DNA of 16,470 nt from positions 1-16,470 of the forward strand of contig DVOF01000067.1 in the NCBI GenBank assembly GCA_018713805.1, written 5' to 3'. Under the pieces are notes generated by a model. The model did no database searches. It saw only the letters and a program-made list of their open reading frames with translations, and had not been told where the DNA came from. This document shows, piece by piece, positions 1 through 8,108 of this stretch. The stretch comes from Candidatus Aphodoplasma excrementigallinarum. GTDB taxonomy: Bacteria > Bacillota > Clostridia > UBA1381 > UMGS1253. The translations under genes were made by a program, and so were the position numbers. Position 1 is the first letter of the stretch; each line of letters opens with the position of its first letter.

Positions 1-26
1 GGCTCGGAGATGTGTATAAGAGACAG
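1..26. other. Residual Illumina Nextera/Tn5 adapter (non-genomic)
   Basis: The first 26 bases match the 3' part of the Nextera read-2 transposase adapter. Bases 8-26 are exactly the 19-base Tn5 mosaic end AGATGTGTATAAGAGACAG, and GGCTCGG before it is the adapter-specific part. This is a library-preparation artefact left on the contig end and should be trimmed. Genomic sequence starts at about base 27. Confidence 0.95.
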
Positions 27-52
27 ATTTATGCAATTCCGGCGGCGTTTTT

Positions 53-90
53 AAAATAAAGAATCGGCGGGAATATTTTCCCGCCGATTC
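53..90 (-). terminator. Intrinsic terminator of the S-layer-homology protein gene
   Basis: A perfect 12-bp inverted repeat (arms 61-72 and 79-90, six-base loop) is followed, reading the minus strand, by TTTATTTT at 60-53. It begins 20 bases past the stop codon at 110. The long GC-rich stem plus U-rich tail is a textbook Rho-independent terminator. Confidence 0.9.
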
Positions 91-109
91 TAAAATACCA
101 CTTTGTAAA

Positions 110-3100
110 TTACTCCTCATCCGTTGCTACAGCCATAATATAGCCATATGCCCAATGCTCAGGAGCAAGGTCTGTATATCTCTGCTCTGCATCCGGGTCG
201 GACTCAACATCCAGGATACGGTTGATAACCGTTACAACCTCGGCTCTCGTTATATTGTCATCCGGCCGGAAGTTGCCGTCCGGGTCACCGATGATGTATC
301 CGAGCTCTGTGAATGCTGCAATGTAGCTCTCTGCCCAGTGGCCAGCCTGTACATCATTGAAGCTATGCTCCGCTGCGCCGCTCATATCCAAATCCAATGC
401 CTCTGCCAGCATCTTTACAAATTCAGCCCTTGTAATGCTGCTGGTTCCGCCAAATGTCAGGTTCGGATAACCGTCAACAATATCCGTTGCTGCAAACTTG
501 TTAACCAGCTCTTCATACGCTTCCGTTACATCGCTGAAGCCATTTTCAATGTTTGCATCCTCAATATCCATCAACGCGTCGAGCGCTTCAAGCACTTCGT
601 AACGGGTTGCATCCCGGTCAGGCTCAAACAGCGTATCCGATACGCTCGCCATGTACTTGATTGTATTTGCATTCTCTTTGAATTCTGCATTCGCCGTCTT
701 CATCGTATAGCTGAATGTCACTACATTGCTCGACTTGGAATCCTTGGTTGCAAACGCCTTGATCGTTACATCACCCGAAATCCGGATGCCATCTACTGTG
801 TACAGCGTCCCGTTCGACGTCGTCGGCGTAGAACCGTCCGTCGTATAGTAAATGCTTGCGCCAGAGGTTGTGGTCGAAAGTTTGATTACAGAACCCTTAA
901 ATACCGTAGAACCCGATCTTACCGATGCGGTCGGCGCCTTTACTGAACTGGAGGAACCTGTACCTGTGCTCGGTAAACCGCCAGGCCTCTTTGTAAATGC
1001 TGCACCAATCGTAATATCATCTTCCAGAATGAATGTGTACGAGGTCTGTCCCGCTCTGCCAATGGACACGCCGTTTACGAACCATTCTGATACCTGGTAC
1101 CCATTATCCGGAACAGCAATGATCGTAATCTCACTGCCGATCGGCTGCGAGCCGATGTCGCCTTCCAGCGTACCGTTACCGTTTACTGCAATGGAAACGG
1201 TTTTGTTTGTCCCCTTCGGAACCGTTACCGTAATTTCGCCAGTTGTTGCGGTCGAAGAATCGCTCTCTTTAGTAATTGTAAAAGTAAGCTGAACTTCTAC
1301 TTCCGTCTCAGTCGGGCGGATCGTACCCGTTGCCGGATCAATTACCTCTTCATTGCTGGAAGTGTTGATCGCAATGGTGAAGCCCTCCGGAACCTCCGGC
1401 AGTGTCAGCGTTTCATCGTCTGCTGCTACTGGGATGTAACCGCCGATCTGGTCGGCAACATCCTGCGCCGTCATTTCGCCGGCAGCATAGATCGTTGCCG
1501 TCGTTGCCAGCGCGCTGTCTGCAACGCTGATCGTGTAATTATCCTTATCGTTTCCTGTTACTTCCGCCACTACGTCAGACAGCGTAACCGCCTTATCAGC
1601 GCCAGCTTCCGCATCCTCGAATGCAGCCACATAGGATACGATATTTACAAACGCATCGTCGCCGGCCAGGAAGCCCTTGCCCTCCGTCATCGTGATTGTC
1701 GACGGATTTACGACTGCATCCGTTGTTTCGTCTGCTTCCTTGTCAAATACGCCAATGGTCGCAACCTCAACTTCACGCGGATTTACAACTAGGTCAGCGC
1801 CGACATACGTAATCTCATAGTTATTGCTCGTTGCGCCTTCCAGCGTGAGCGGATAGGTATCTGCGTTTACATCCTCCGGAATACCAACGATTTCAACCGG
1901 AGTAAGCAGATCAGCCTCTGTTTCCTCATTTACGAAACCGTCATACGTAATCTCAAACTCGCCGAGCTCCTCGCCGTATGTGATCGTCTTACCGGTCAGC
2001 GTAATCTCCAAAGGCGCCTTTGCAACGACCAGCGTCTTTTCTATCGTAGTCTGTGCATATTCGTCATTACCAGCTTCTGTGATGGTAATGGTGATTCCTT
2101 CTTCGTCCGTAGCGCCGAGAATGGTAACCGTACCGTCTTCGCTTACTGTAGCAATACTGTCATCGCTCGAAGCATAAGTGAAGTTCTTCAGGTTCGATGT
2201 CGGGTCCGGTGTAACCTCGATCGTGAACGGCTCATCGCCATACGTCTTCGCACCAAAATCTGCTACCACAATGTTCTGCGGCGTTTTTTCCGTGATCTCG
2301 AGTGTTCCCGGAACGAATGTAATGTCATAGTTATCCCCAAGCGTCAGCGTACCCTGATTAATGGCATATCTGCCAACAGTTTCGCCAGCTTCTCTGTCTA
2401 ATGCACCCGTAAACGCATCGTCGCCCACCAACTCAGTCGGTACATAAGTATAAGTAAGCGCCGGATCCTCTGTTCCTACACGCTTTGTTTTATTTTCTGC
2501 CGTTACCGTCACCGCGAACGGAGCAACGGACAACGTTACCTTCTCCGAAAAGTCCGCATATGTATCATCACCCGCAATACTTACGGAGAGCTCAGTCGTA
2601 CCTGCGCCAATAACCGTTACCATACCGGCATCGTCGATTGTCGCCACAGCCGGATTGCTGGACGCATACTCCACATCACTAAGCCCCGACTCCGCATCCG
2701 GCGTGCAAGCCCAGCTAAATGCCGCGTCACCGTATGTTACTTTATCCGGGAGTGCCGGAACAACAACATCTTGAACCTCTTTGTCAACAATTGTCAGCGT
2801 ACCTTCTGTGAAAATCAACTCGTAGTTGCTCGGAACAGCAAGCGTTCCTTTCGTAATCTTATACGAACCAGCCGTTTCGCCCGCTTCTCTTTCCAATGCG
2901 CCTGTAAACCCATCCTCGCCATAGAACGTACCGCTCGTCTTTTTGTACGTCAAGTCTGGATCCTTATCACCGACACGCTTCGTCTTGTCGTCAGCTGTAA
3001 CCTTGATCTGCTCCTTATTCATCACAAACGTTCCTGTCGCGTTCCCAGTAAAGCCAGGCTCTGTAACCGTAGCCGTTACCGCATACGAACCCGCGTCAGT

Positions 3101-3787
3101 CGGAACGGTCGTAGAACCGTTATAGGTAACCTCTACAGCAATATCTGACGGGGTAACCGTAACGCCCTGCTGCTGGCCGTTATAAGTCGTCGTAAGATTA
3201 GACAGCGAAAGCTCTACTTCCGGATTGATTGCAACGGAAGCATTTTTTACTTCCTTTACTTCCCGAACATACGTATTTACATCTGTTTCTGTTTGAACCA
3301 GATACTGCAAATTATAGACGTCAAGTTCAAGCGCCGTCTTGACCGGACCCTGTACATCTTCCTTCACCTGGAACGTACAGGTAAACAGCACGCCGTCGCC
3401 AGTATAAGTGTAAATATTATTCACTAAATCCCCGACCCATGTACTGCTTACAGACAGAGCAACCTCGTCACTGTCCGGATAGTTATAGCTCGGGTTCAGA
3501 ACAAACAGCGCTCCTATCGGCATAACCTCGCCAGCAGCCGCGCCGACCGGAGTCAGATATGTAGGGTCATATTTTACTCGGATACCAAAATTGGTAATCC
3601 CTTCTGTATTCCCGGAAATCGTAATCGGAACCGTAATCGTATCCCCTGCATCTCCAGTTACAAGGTTGTTTTCGTCTCCGCCGCTGATCGTGACCGCACC
3701 CTCTGCCGCCGACACAGGAAGTATGCCGAGGCACATCGTGAGCACCATCGAGACAGCTAAGACAATGCTTAAAATTTTCTTAGTCAT
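110..3787 (-). CDS. Secreted cell-surface protein: cohesin-like domain, Ig-like MBG/Big repeats, SLH anchor
   Basis: A protein of 1225 residues, exported and probably held on the cell wall. Residues 1-28 form a signal peptide (TKK start, hydrophobic core, cut near VSA-AEG). Residues about 31-190 resemble a cohesin-type beta-sandwich. About 190-670 holds Ig-like repeats in alternation: MBG/YDG-type units at about 259-335 and 425-498 share TKRVG and the FTGALxREAGET block, and Big-type units at about 339-424 and 503-590 share TYGD and YASS. A Gly-rich repeat domain (about 865-932), a Ser-rich linker and a chitobiase-C-like unit (about 950-1030, YYTTDGSTPTTS) follow. S-layer homology repeats fill about 1040-1225 (ITRAEFVKML, ITRAEVVTVI). 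The ATG at 3787 is chosen over the in-frame ATG at 3802 because GGAGG lies nine bases upstream. Adhesin or scaffold roles are inference; no catalytic domain is seen. It has its own promoter and terminator, so it is not part of the microcompartment operon. Confidence 0.88.
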   Translation of the reverse strand: MTKKILSIVLAVSMVLTMCLGILPVSAAEGAVTISGGDENNLVTGDAGDTITVPITISGNTEGITNFGIRVKYDPTYLTPVGAAAGEVMPIGALFVLNPSYNYPDSDEVALSVSSTWVGDLVNNIYTYTGDGVLFTCTFQVKEDVQGPVKTALELDVYNLQYLVQTETDVNTYVREVKEVKNASVAINPEVELSLSNLTTTYNGQQQGVTVTPSDIAVEVTYNGSTTVPTDAGSYAVTATVTEPGFTGNATGTFVMNKEQIKVTADDKTKRVGDKDPDLTYKKTSGTFYGEDGFTGALEREAGETAGSYKITKGTLAVPSNYELIFTEGTLTIVDKEVQDVVVPALPDKVTYGDAAFSWACTPDAESGLSDVEYASSNPAVATIDDAGMVTVIGAGTTELSVSIAGDDTYADFSEKVTLSVAPFAVTVTAENKTKRVGTEDPALTYTYVPTELVGDDAFTGALDREAGETVGRYAINQGTLTLGDNYDITFVPGTLEITEKTPQNIVVADFGAKTYGDEPFTIEVTPDPTSNLKNFTYASSDDSIATVSEDGTVTILGATDEEGITITITEAGNDEYAQTTIEKTLVVAKAPLEITLTGKTITYGEELGEFEITYDGFVNEETEADLLTPVEIVGIPEDVNADTYPLTLEGATSNNYEITYVGADLVVNPREVEVATIGVFDKEADETTDAVVNPSTITMTEGKGFLAGDDAFVNIVSYVAAFEDAEAGADKAVTLSDVVAEVTGNDKDNYTISVADSALATTATIYAAGEMTAQDVADQIGGYIPVAADDETLTLPEVPEGFTIAINTSSNEEVIDPATGTIRPTETEVEVQLTFTITKESDSSTATTGEITVTVPKGTNKTVSIAVNGNGTLEGDIGSQPIGSEITIIAVPDNGYQVSEWFVNGVSIGRAGQTSYTFILEDDITIGAAFTKRPGGLPSTGTGSSSSVKAPTASVRSGSTVFKGSVIKLSTTTSGASIYYTTDGSTPTTSNGTLYTVDGIRISGDVTIKAFATKDSKSSNVVTFSYTMKTANAEFKENANTIKYMASVSDTLFEPDRDATRYEVLEALDALMDIEDANIENGFSDVTEAYEELVNKFAATDIVDGYPNLTFGGTSSITRAEFVKMLAEALDLDMSGAAEHSFNDVQAGHWAESYIAAFTELGYIIGDPDGNFRPDDNITRAEVVTVINRILDVESDPDAEQRYTDLAPEHWAYGYIMAVATDEE

Positions 3788-3834
3788 ATTCTCAACCTCC
3801 ATTTTGTATTCACCATATCTTCGTAGGTAATTTT

Positions 3835-3863
3835 ATTATACAGGATAAACGAAATAAAATCAA
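3835..3863 (-). promoter_or_regulatory. Sigma-A-type promoter of the S-layer-homology protein gene
   Basis: On the minus strand TTGATT (3863-3858) is followed by exactly 17 bases and then TATAAT (3840-3835). This is a full-consensus -10 with a 4/6 -35. Transcription would start near 3828, about 40 bases before the ATG at 3787. The surrounding 3788-3930 stretch is AT-rich and otherwise empty. Confidence 0.85.
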
Positions 3864-3930
3864 CCACCTTTTATTACAATTCTACAACAAATTCGTAAAC
3901 TTTGGCAGCAAATTTCATGGCAAACACCAG

Positions 3931-3957
3931 AAAAAGCCTGCAAAATTATCCGCAGGC
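3931..3957 (-). terminator. Intrinsic terminator at the end of the microcompartment operon
   Basis: Reading the minus strand, GCCTGC (3957-3952), a ten-base loop and GCAGGC (3941-3936) are followed by TTTTT (3935-3931). It begins 12 bases after the regulator's stop codon. It separates the microcompartment/regulator transcript from the surface-protein gene. Confidence 0.85.
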
Positions 3958-3969
3958 ATTTTCATCTTC

Positions 3970-4731
3970 CTATATCGTTTCCACACCGCAGTGCGCCTTT
4001 GCAAGCGCCTCAGAGAGCGCTTCGTCAAGCGTTGCGTCCGTGATAAAGCAGTCTATTTTCTCAAAGCCGGACAGCTTCAAAAACCCAACCTTCCCAATTT
4101 TTGAGCTGTCGCAAAGGTAGTATACCTCCTGGCTGTTTTTCAGCATGGCGGCCTTTGTCGCGCATTCAAACTCGTTGCTCTCTAAAATACCCGCCTCTGC
4201 GGTCACGCCCTTGCTACTGAAAAACATCTTCCCCGCAAAATACTCCCGCTCGATCGTTTTCACTGCAATCTCGCCAACGTAGGACAAATTGTCCGACACC
4301 ATACCGCCCGCCGCAATCAGCTTAATCCCCTCGCAACCGGCAAGCTCATTTACGACCCGTACAGAATTTGTGATGACTGTAAGGTTGCGCAGCCCTTTCA
4401 GCTCCCGCGCCATGTAAAACGTCGTCGTCGACGCATCTAAAAAGATCGTGTCCCCGGCCGTCACATGCGCGCTTGCCGCTTTGGCGAGCTTTTGCTTTAC
4501 GTCGACATTCGTCCGCTTCCGCTTCTCGAACGACAGCTCGTACGAGGTCTGGCTCACCGGCACTGCACCGCCGTGCGTCCGCATGAGCGCCTCCTGCTTT
4601 TCCAGCTTCTCGAGGTCGCGGCGCACCGTTTCCTCCGTCACGCCAAGCTCTGCGCTCAGCCGGCTTACCCAGACAGAGCCGTTCTCCTCCAACAGTTCCA
4701 GTATCCGTTTCTGACGCTCCAGCGCAAACAT
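3970..4731 (-). CDS. DeoR-family transcriptional regulator
   Basis: 253 residues, the normal length for DeoR-type sugar regulators. The N-terminus (about residues 1-57) is the DeoR winged helix-turn-helix, with ERQKRILELL and the recognition-helix signature VTEETVRRDLEKLE followed by RTHGGAV. The rest is the sugar-phosphate-sensing domain (DASTTTFYMA, ITNS, ITDAT near the end). ATG at 4731 is preferred to the upstream GTG at 4749 because family members start MxxxERQ. It is the last gene of the cluster, 49 bases after pduL, and is followed by a terminator. By family and position it probably senses a phosphorylated intermediate of fucose or rhamnose breakdown and controls the operon; the ligand and the sign of control are inference. 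Confidence 0.92.
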   Translation of the reverse strand: MFALERQKRILELLEENGSVWVSRLSAELGVTEETVRRDLEKLEKQEALMRTHGGAVPVSQTSYELSFEKRKRTNVDVKQKLAKAASAHVTAGDTIFLDASTTTFYMARELKGLRNLTVITNSVRVVNELAGCEGIKLIAAGGMVSDNLSYVGEIAVKTIEREYFAGKMFFSSKGVTAEAGILESNEFECATKAAMLKNSQEVYYLCDSSKIGKVGFLKLSGFEKIDCFITDATLDEALSEALAKAHCGVETI

Positions 4732-4774
4732 AGGCCGCCCCCATTTCACATCTTTTTTCTAAAATAATAATGTA

Positions 4775-4803
4775 AGTATATCACATGCGGCCGCGTTTGG
4801 CAA
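4775..4803 (-). promoter_or_regulatory. Possible separate promoter for the DeoR-type regulator
   Basis: On the minus strand TTGCCA (4803-4798, 5/6 of consensus) is followed by 17 bases and TATACT (4780-4775, 5/6). The -35 lies inside the last codons of pduL. A start near 4768 would give a leader of about 37 bases before the ATG at 4731. It would let the regulator be made when the main operon is off. Found by eye only. Confidence 0.5.
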
Positions 4804-5446
4804 GGATTGTCACGCTGTCTCCGTTTTTCAGGCCGGCACAGTTTGCGTCGTCCGTATCAATGTGCATTTCGCTGTGGAAGTCGTCGCGTACGCGCACCTG
4901 CACGTCGTAAAACTTCGTCGGCTTCTCGCCCTCTACCAACACGTCAACCAAATCGCCGTCGCGTACGCCGTTTTCTGCCGCGCCGGATGGCGAAAGGTGG
5001 ATATGCCGGTTGGCGATAATCACGCCTTCTTTTAAATATACACTCCCCTTCGGCCCGACGAGCACAAGCCGCTCGCTGCCTGCGACCTCGCCCGACGGGC
5101 GCACCGGCGGGCTGACCTTCAATACAAAGGTGTCCGTGCGTGAAATCTCAACCTGTGTCGATTTGCGCACCGGGCCGAGCACCCGCACGTTTTCAATCGC
5201 TTTTAAGGACGGGCCGACGAGCGTCACGACCTCGTTTGACGCAAACTCGCGCCCCATCAGCATCTTTTTGACCGTCAGCTCATACCCTTTGCCGAACAGC
5301 GTTTCCAAGTCGCTCTGGCTTAAGTGGACGTGCCGCTGGGACACGCCGACCTTGATCCGCGCGCCCGCGTGTTTTGCTTTCCGGTTCCCGCTCATACTAT
5401 GTAGAACCTGTGACACGACCGCTTCGATTAACTTTTCTCTATCCAT
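4781..5446 (-). CDS. pduL: PduL-type phosphate propanoyltransferase with N-terminal encapsulation peptide
   Basis: 221 residues. PduL enzymes convert acyl-CoA and phosphate to acyl-phosphate and CoA inside the microcompartment, here probably propionyl-CoA, allowing ATP formation by a cytosolic kinase and recycling the internal CoA pool. The two PduL half-domains show the metal-binding histidine motifs RHVHL (H39, H41) and RHIHL (H148, H150), with FHSEMHID (H191, H195) near the C-terminus. Residues 1-18, MDREKLIEAVVSQVLHSM, form an amphipathic helix typical of an encapsulation peptide, then a short linker. ATG at 5446 is chosen over the GTG at 5467, which would overlap the previous gene: GGGAGG sits upstream and the helix then starts at the true N-terminus. 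The preceding shell gene ends 17 bases before. Confidence 0.93.
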   Translation of the reverse strand: MDREKLIEAVVSQVLHSMSGNRKAKHAGARIKVGVSQRHVHLSQSDLETLFGKGYELTVKKMLMGREFASNEVVTLVGPSLKAIENVRVLGPVRKSTQVEISRTDTFVLKVSPPVRPSGEVAGSERLVLVGPKGSVYLKEGVIIANRHIHLSPSGAAENGVRDGDLVDVLVEGEKPTKFYDVQVRVRDDFHSEMHIDTDDANCAGLKNGDSVTILAKRGRM

Positions 5447-5463
5447 CCTGTCACGCCTCCCGC

Positions 5464-5748
5464 TCACGCCTCAGCCGTGTCCATATCAAAAAATTTTAGT
5501 AATTCTGCGTGCGGCCGCGCAATGACCTCGCAGCCGTACACCTTGCCGAGCGCGCCCGCACACGCAGCGCCCGCCTCTACTGCGGCGGTTACATCGGCGA
5601 CGCCGCCCGCCACAACAATCGTCACGAGCCGCCCGCCGAGCCGCTTTTCCGTATGTACAAGCCGAACCTGCGCCGCCTTGAGCATCGCGTCCAACCCCTC
5701 GATGGAGGCGACAAGCCCCTGCACCTCTAAGATTCCCAAAGAATTCAT
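5464..5748 (-). CDS. BMC-H shell hexamer protein
   Basis: 94 residues of a single BMC domain, about one hexamer subunit of the shell. The start NSLGILEVQGLVASIEGLDAML matches the first strand and helix of PduA-like proteins, and VIARPHAELL matches their conserved end. The pore-loop region reads RLGGRL (36-41) where PduA-type proteins have KIGSGL, so the pore would carry an arginine and may favour other metabolites; that is inference. The C-terminus has a short acidic tail. ATG at 5748 fits the family start. An in-frame GTG at 5766 overlaps the stop of the previous gene as GTGA and would add six residues, so the exact start is uncertain. Confidence 0.88.
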   Translation of the reverse strand: MNSLGILEVQGLVASIEGLDAMLKAAQVRLVHTEKRLGGRLVTIVVAGGVADVTAAVEAGAACAGALGKVYGCEVIARPHAELLKFFDMDTAEA

Positions 5749-5762
5749 CGCGCTTTCCACCC

Positions 5763-6116
5763 TCACTTTTCAAGCTCCCGCATGGTTTTCGGCAATTTTT
5801 TGTTGAACCCGTCGCGGTTGATATCAAGCAGATACGCCATATGCTCCGTATCCTTCTCCGGATTTGCAATCACGTGCGACACGATAAAGCGGCCTTTGCT
5901 TTTTGCATAGCCCGCCGCCGCGTCAACCGCCGCCTGCACGTCCGCGACCTTGCCCTCGACCTTGACCGCCATGACGAGCGGCGCGGGTACGTCCTCCCGG
6001 ATTGGGCGGTTGCGGTCAAACGCAATCACCTTTACGTCCGCCGCCTTCGCCGCAACGTCTGCCGCGCACAGCGCGGTCGTAAAGCTGTATACCTCAATGA
6101 TTCCAAGCGCTCTCAT
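5763..6116 (-). CDS. BMC-H shell protein with loop insertion and C-terminal extension
   Basis: 117 residues, longer than the usual 90-100 of a BMC-H subunit. Residues 1-92 carry the BMC fold: RALGIIEVYSFTTALCAADVAAK at the start and VSHVIANPEKD at the end. Two additions stand out: a charged, proline-rich loop at about 34-46 (DRNRPIREDVPAP) in the region that lines the hexamer pore, and a mostly basic tail at 93-117. The role of the tail is unknown; it could contact cargo or neighbouring shell tiles. AAGGAG lies nine bases before the ATG. The gene follows the aldehyde dehydrogenase by 21 bases and its stop overlaps a possible GTG start of the next shell gene, so the pair is probably translationally coupled. 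Confidence 0.88.
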   Translation of the reverse strand: MRALGIIEVYSFTTALCAADVAAKAADVKVIAFDRNRPIREDVPAPLVMAVKVEGKVADVQAAVDAAAGYAKSKGRFIVSHVIANPEKDTEHMAYLLDINRDGFNKKLPKTMRELEK

Positions 6117-6137
6117 TGTTTTTGCTCCTTCATGCCC

Positions 6138-7532
6138 TCAAATAATATGGAACCCGTCAACCAGCACGCACCGCCGCTGGCGCGTGAAGCTGCGCGCACT
6201 CGTCAGCCCCTCGCCTGTCGGCCCCGCGATGGTAAACGTCGTATGCCCCTCGCCGCCCGCGCCGATACCGGCGTAGGAGGGCGCGTTTTTAACAAAAATC
6301 GTCGTTTCCACCGCGCGCGCAAATGCGGTCAGGTGGTCGACATTCTTAGAGTGGATGTGCGCCGAGTGGCGGTTGCCGTGCTCCGCCTCCACCGCAAGGC
6401 AGATCGCCTCGCTGATGCTGTTGACCCGCACGATCGGCAGGATCGGCATCATCAGCTCCTCCTGCACGAACGGGTGGCCGCTCTCCGTTTCCATGATAAT
6501 CAGCCGTGCATCGGAAGCAATGCCCAGTTCTTTCAAAAACAGGGACGCATCCTTACCGACCCACTTTTTATTCAGGCTGTATTTCCCATCTTTATTATGT
6601 AGCGCAATTTCTACGAGCTTGTCGACCTGCGCGCCGCTGATCCGGTATGCGCCGTTCTTCACCATCTGTTCCATCAGCTCGTCGCAAATACTGCCGAGCG
6701 CAAAACACTCCTTTTCCGCAATGCACGGCAGGTTGTTGTCAAAGCTCGCCCCCGCGACAATGTCGCGCGCCGCCTTCGCTATGTCAGCCGTATCGTCGAC
6801 AATGACCGGCGGGTTGCCCGCGCCCGCGCCGATGGCCTTCTTGCCCGACGAGAGGAGCATTTTCACAACGCCCGGCCCGCCCGTCGCAACGAGCATCTTC
6901 ACCGCAGGGGAAGACACCATTTCTTTGCTCGAGTCCATGGTCGGCGTTTTGACCGACACGACAATGTTTTCCGGCCCGCCTGCCGCCTGTACTGCGCGGT
7001 TGACCAAATCGACGGCATAGTTGGACGTATCCTTTGCGTTCGGGTGCGGGTTAAACACCACGCCGTTGCCCGCCGCAATCATGCCAATCGAATTGCACAA
7101 CACAGTCTCGCTCGGGTTAGTCGACGGCGTAATGGAGCCGATAATGCCGTACGGCGCCATCTCGACGAGCGTCAGCCCGTCATCGCCTGTGTACGCGCGC
7201 GGGGATAAATCCTCTGTGCCGGGCGTTTTGTTCGCCACGAGCTGGTGCTTGACCACCTTGTCCGCCACGCGGCCCATGCCCGTTTCCGCAACGCCCATGC
7301 GCGCCATCGTTTCCGCTTCGTTTAAGATATATTCGCGTATTTTCGCAACCATCGCCTCGCGCTGGGCCACCGTGTAACCGCGCAGCTGGCGGTACGCGAG
7401 CTGCACCGCCTCAAGCGCGTCGCCCATGCGGTCAAACACGCCCTTCTGCGCGCCAGCCACCTGCGGCGCAGGGTTTGCCGCGCCCATCACCTCGCGGATG
7501 ATCTGTTCAATTTTCGCCTCATCTATCTGCAT
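6138..7532 (-). CDS. pduP: CoA-acylating aldehyde dehydrogenase (PduP/EutE type), encapsulated
   Basis: 464 residues, the family's usual length. It oxidises the aldehyde made by the diol dehydratase to acyl-CoA with NAD+ (propionaldehyde to propionyl-CoA in the pathway inferred here). The catalytic cysteine is C270 in NNLPCIAEKE, the PduP/EutE signature; PYGIIGSITPSTNP and the AGAGNPPVIVD block are also typical. Residues 1-17, MQIDEAKIEQIIREVMG, form an amphipathic encapsulation peptide followed by an Ala/Pro linker. ATG at 7532 starts exactly at this helix; the TTG at 7547 is less likely, although the ribosome site (GGGGGCGG) is poor either way. It follows the PduT-like shell gene by 27 bases. 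Substrate is inferred from neighbours, not from residues. Confidence 0.95.
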   Translation of the reverse strand: MQIDEAKIEQIIREVMGAANPAPQVAGAQKGVFDRMGDALEAVQLAYRQLRGYTVAQREAMVAKIREYILNEAETMARMGVAETGMGRVADKVVKHQLVANKTPGTEDLSPRAYTGDDGLTLVEMAPYGIIGSITPSTNPSETVLCNSIGMIAAGNGVVFNPHPNAKDTSNYAVDLVNRAVQAAGGPENIVVSVKTPTMDSSKEMVSSPAVKMLVATGGPGVVKMLLSSGKKAIGAGAGNPPVIVDDTADIAKAARDIVAGASFDNNLPCIAEKECFALGSICDELMEQMVKNGAYRISGAQVDKLVEIALHNKDGKYSLNKKWVGKDASLFLKELGIASDARLIIMETESGHPFVQEELMMPILPIVRVNSISEAICLAVEAEHGNRHSAHIHSKNVDHLTAFARAVETTIFVKNAPSYAGIGAGGEGHTTFTIAGPTGEGLTSARSFTRQRRCVLVDGFHII

Positions 7533-7559
7533 GTTCGCCGCCCCCAATTATACTCGATC

Positions 7560-8108
7560 TCAAAAAATACTCTTTGCCAAATCCTTGTCCGGGTTTGCAA
7601 TCACCGCGCAGTCGAGCAGCATCGCGCTCTCCTTCAGCTCCTGCTTCACCCGTTCGACCGCCGCCTCCGCCGCTGCAACGCTGCCGGTAAACAGCAGATA
7701 CGACTTGCCGCACATGCCGACCGCGAGCCGCAGCTCAATCAGCTCAACCAACGCCGTCTTTGCCGCCGTGTCCGCCGCGCGGACCGCGCTCGCCGCGCTG
7801 TACGTTTCCACAATGCCAAGCGCTTTCATCTCGTCTACCGGCACCGCGCCAAGCATTGCGTCAAAAATCTTCTCGTGCGGGTTACCGAGCAGGAAGCTGT
7901 CGACAATGTGCGGCGCATACGCCCTGCACGCCGCGTCATGCGACGCTTTTACCGCGCTCAGCTCGCCGGTAAACAGAATGATATATTTGCCTGGGCAAAC
8001 GACCTTCGCCTCAAGCACGGCAACCGCCGCCGTCTTTAAAATCAGGTCGGCCGCCAGCATCCCGCTCGTGACCGTGCTTGTTTCTACCATTGCAATCGCT
8101 CTATGCAT
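7560..8108 (-). CDS. pduT: PduT-like BMC-T shell protein with Cys38 for a pore iron-sulfur cluster
   Basis: 182 residues with two tandem BMC domains (about 1-92 and 94-182; the second begins KALGIVETYS), so three copies make one pseudo-hexamer. Cysteine 38 lies in VVCPGKY, the same position and context as Cys38 of PduT, which binds a 4Fe-4S cluster at the threefold pore. That makes this tile a likely electron conduit rather than a metabolite pore. Its start overlaps the end of the PduS/RnfC-like gene by eight bases, which fits a PduS-PduT partnership. ATG at 8108 is chosen because MHRAIAMVET is the family N-terminus; an upstream TTG at 8141 would add eleven basic residues and is not supported by homology. 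Confidence 0.93.
   Translation of the reverse strand: MHRAIAMVETSTVTSGMLAADLILKTAAVAVLEAKVVCPGKYIILFTGELSAVKASHDAACRAYAPHIVDSFLLGNPHEKIFDAMLGAVPVDEMKALGIVETYSAASAVRAADTAAKTALVELIELRLAVGMCGKSYLLFTGSVAAAEAAVERVKQELKESAMLLDCAVIANPDKDLAKSIF

Noticed and set aside
1..26. Tn5 mosaic end as a real transposon terminus
   Set aside because: The bases before it match the library adapter, it sits exactly at the contig edge, and no transposase or second end is present.
155..946. Plus-strand open frame of 263 codons under the surface-protein gene
   Set aside because: It mirrors the repetitive minus-strand gene, with a Cys/Arg-rich product and no ribosome site or family match.
110..3787. DNA-level tandem repeats or a CRISPR array
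   Set aside because: The repeats are diverged protein domains of 70-90 residues, without short identical repeats and spacers.
5447..5467. Longer PduL starting at GTG 5467
   Set aside because: It would overlap the previous gene and put SGRRDR before the encapsulation helix. The ATG at 5446 has a better ribosome site.
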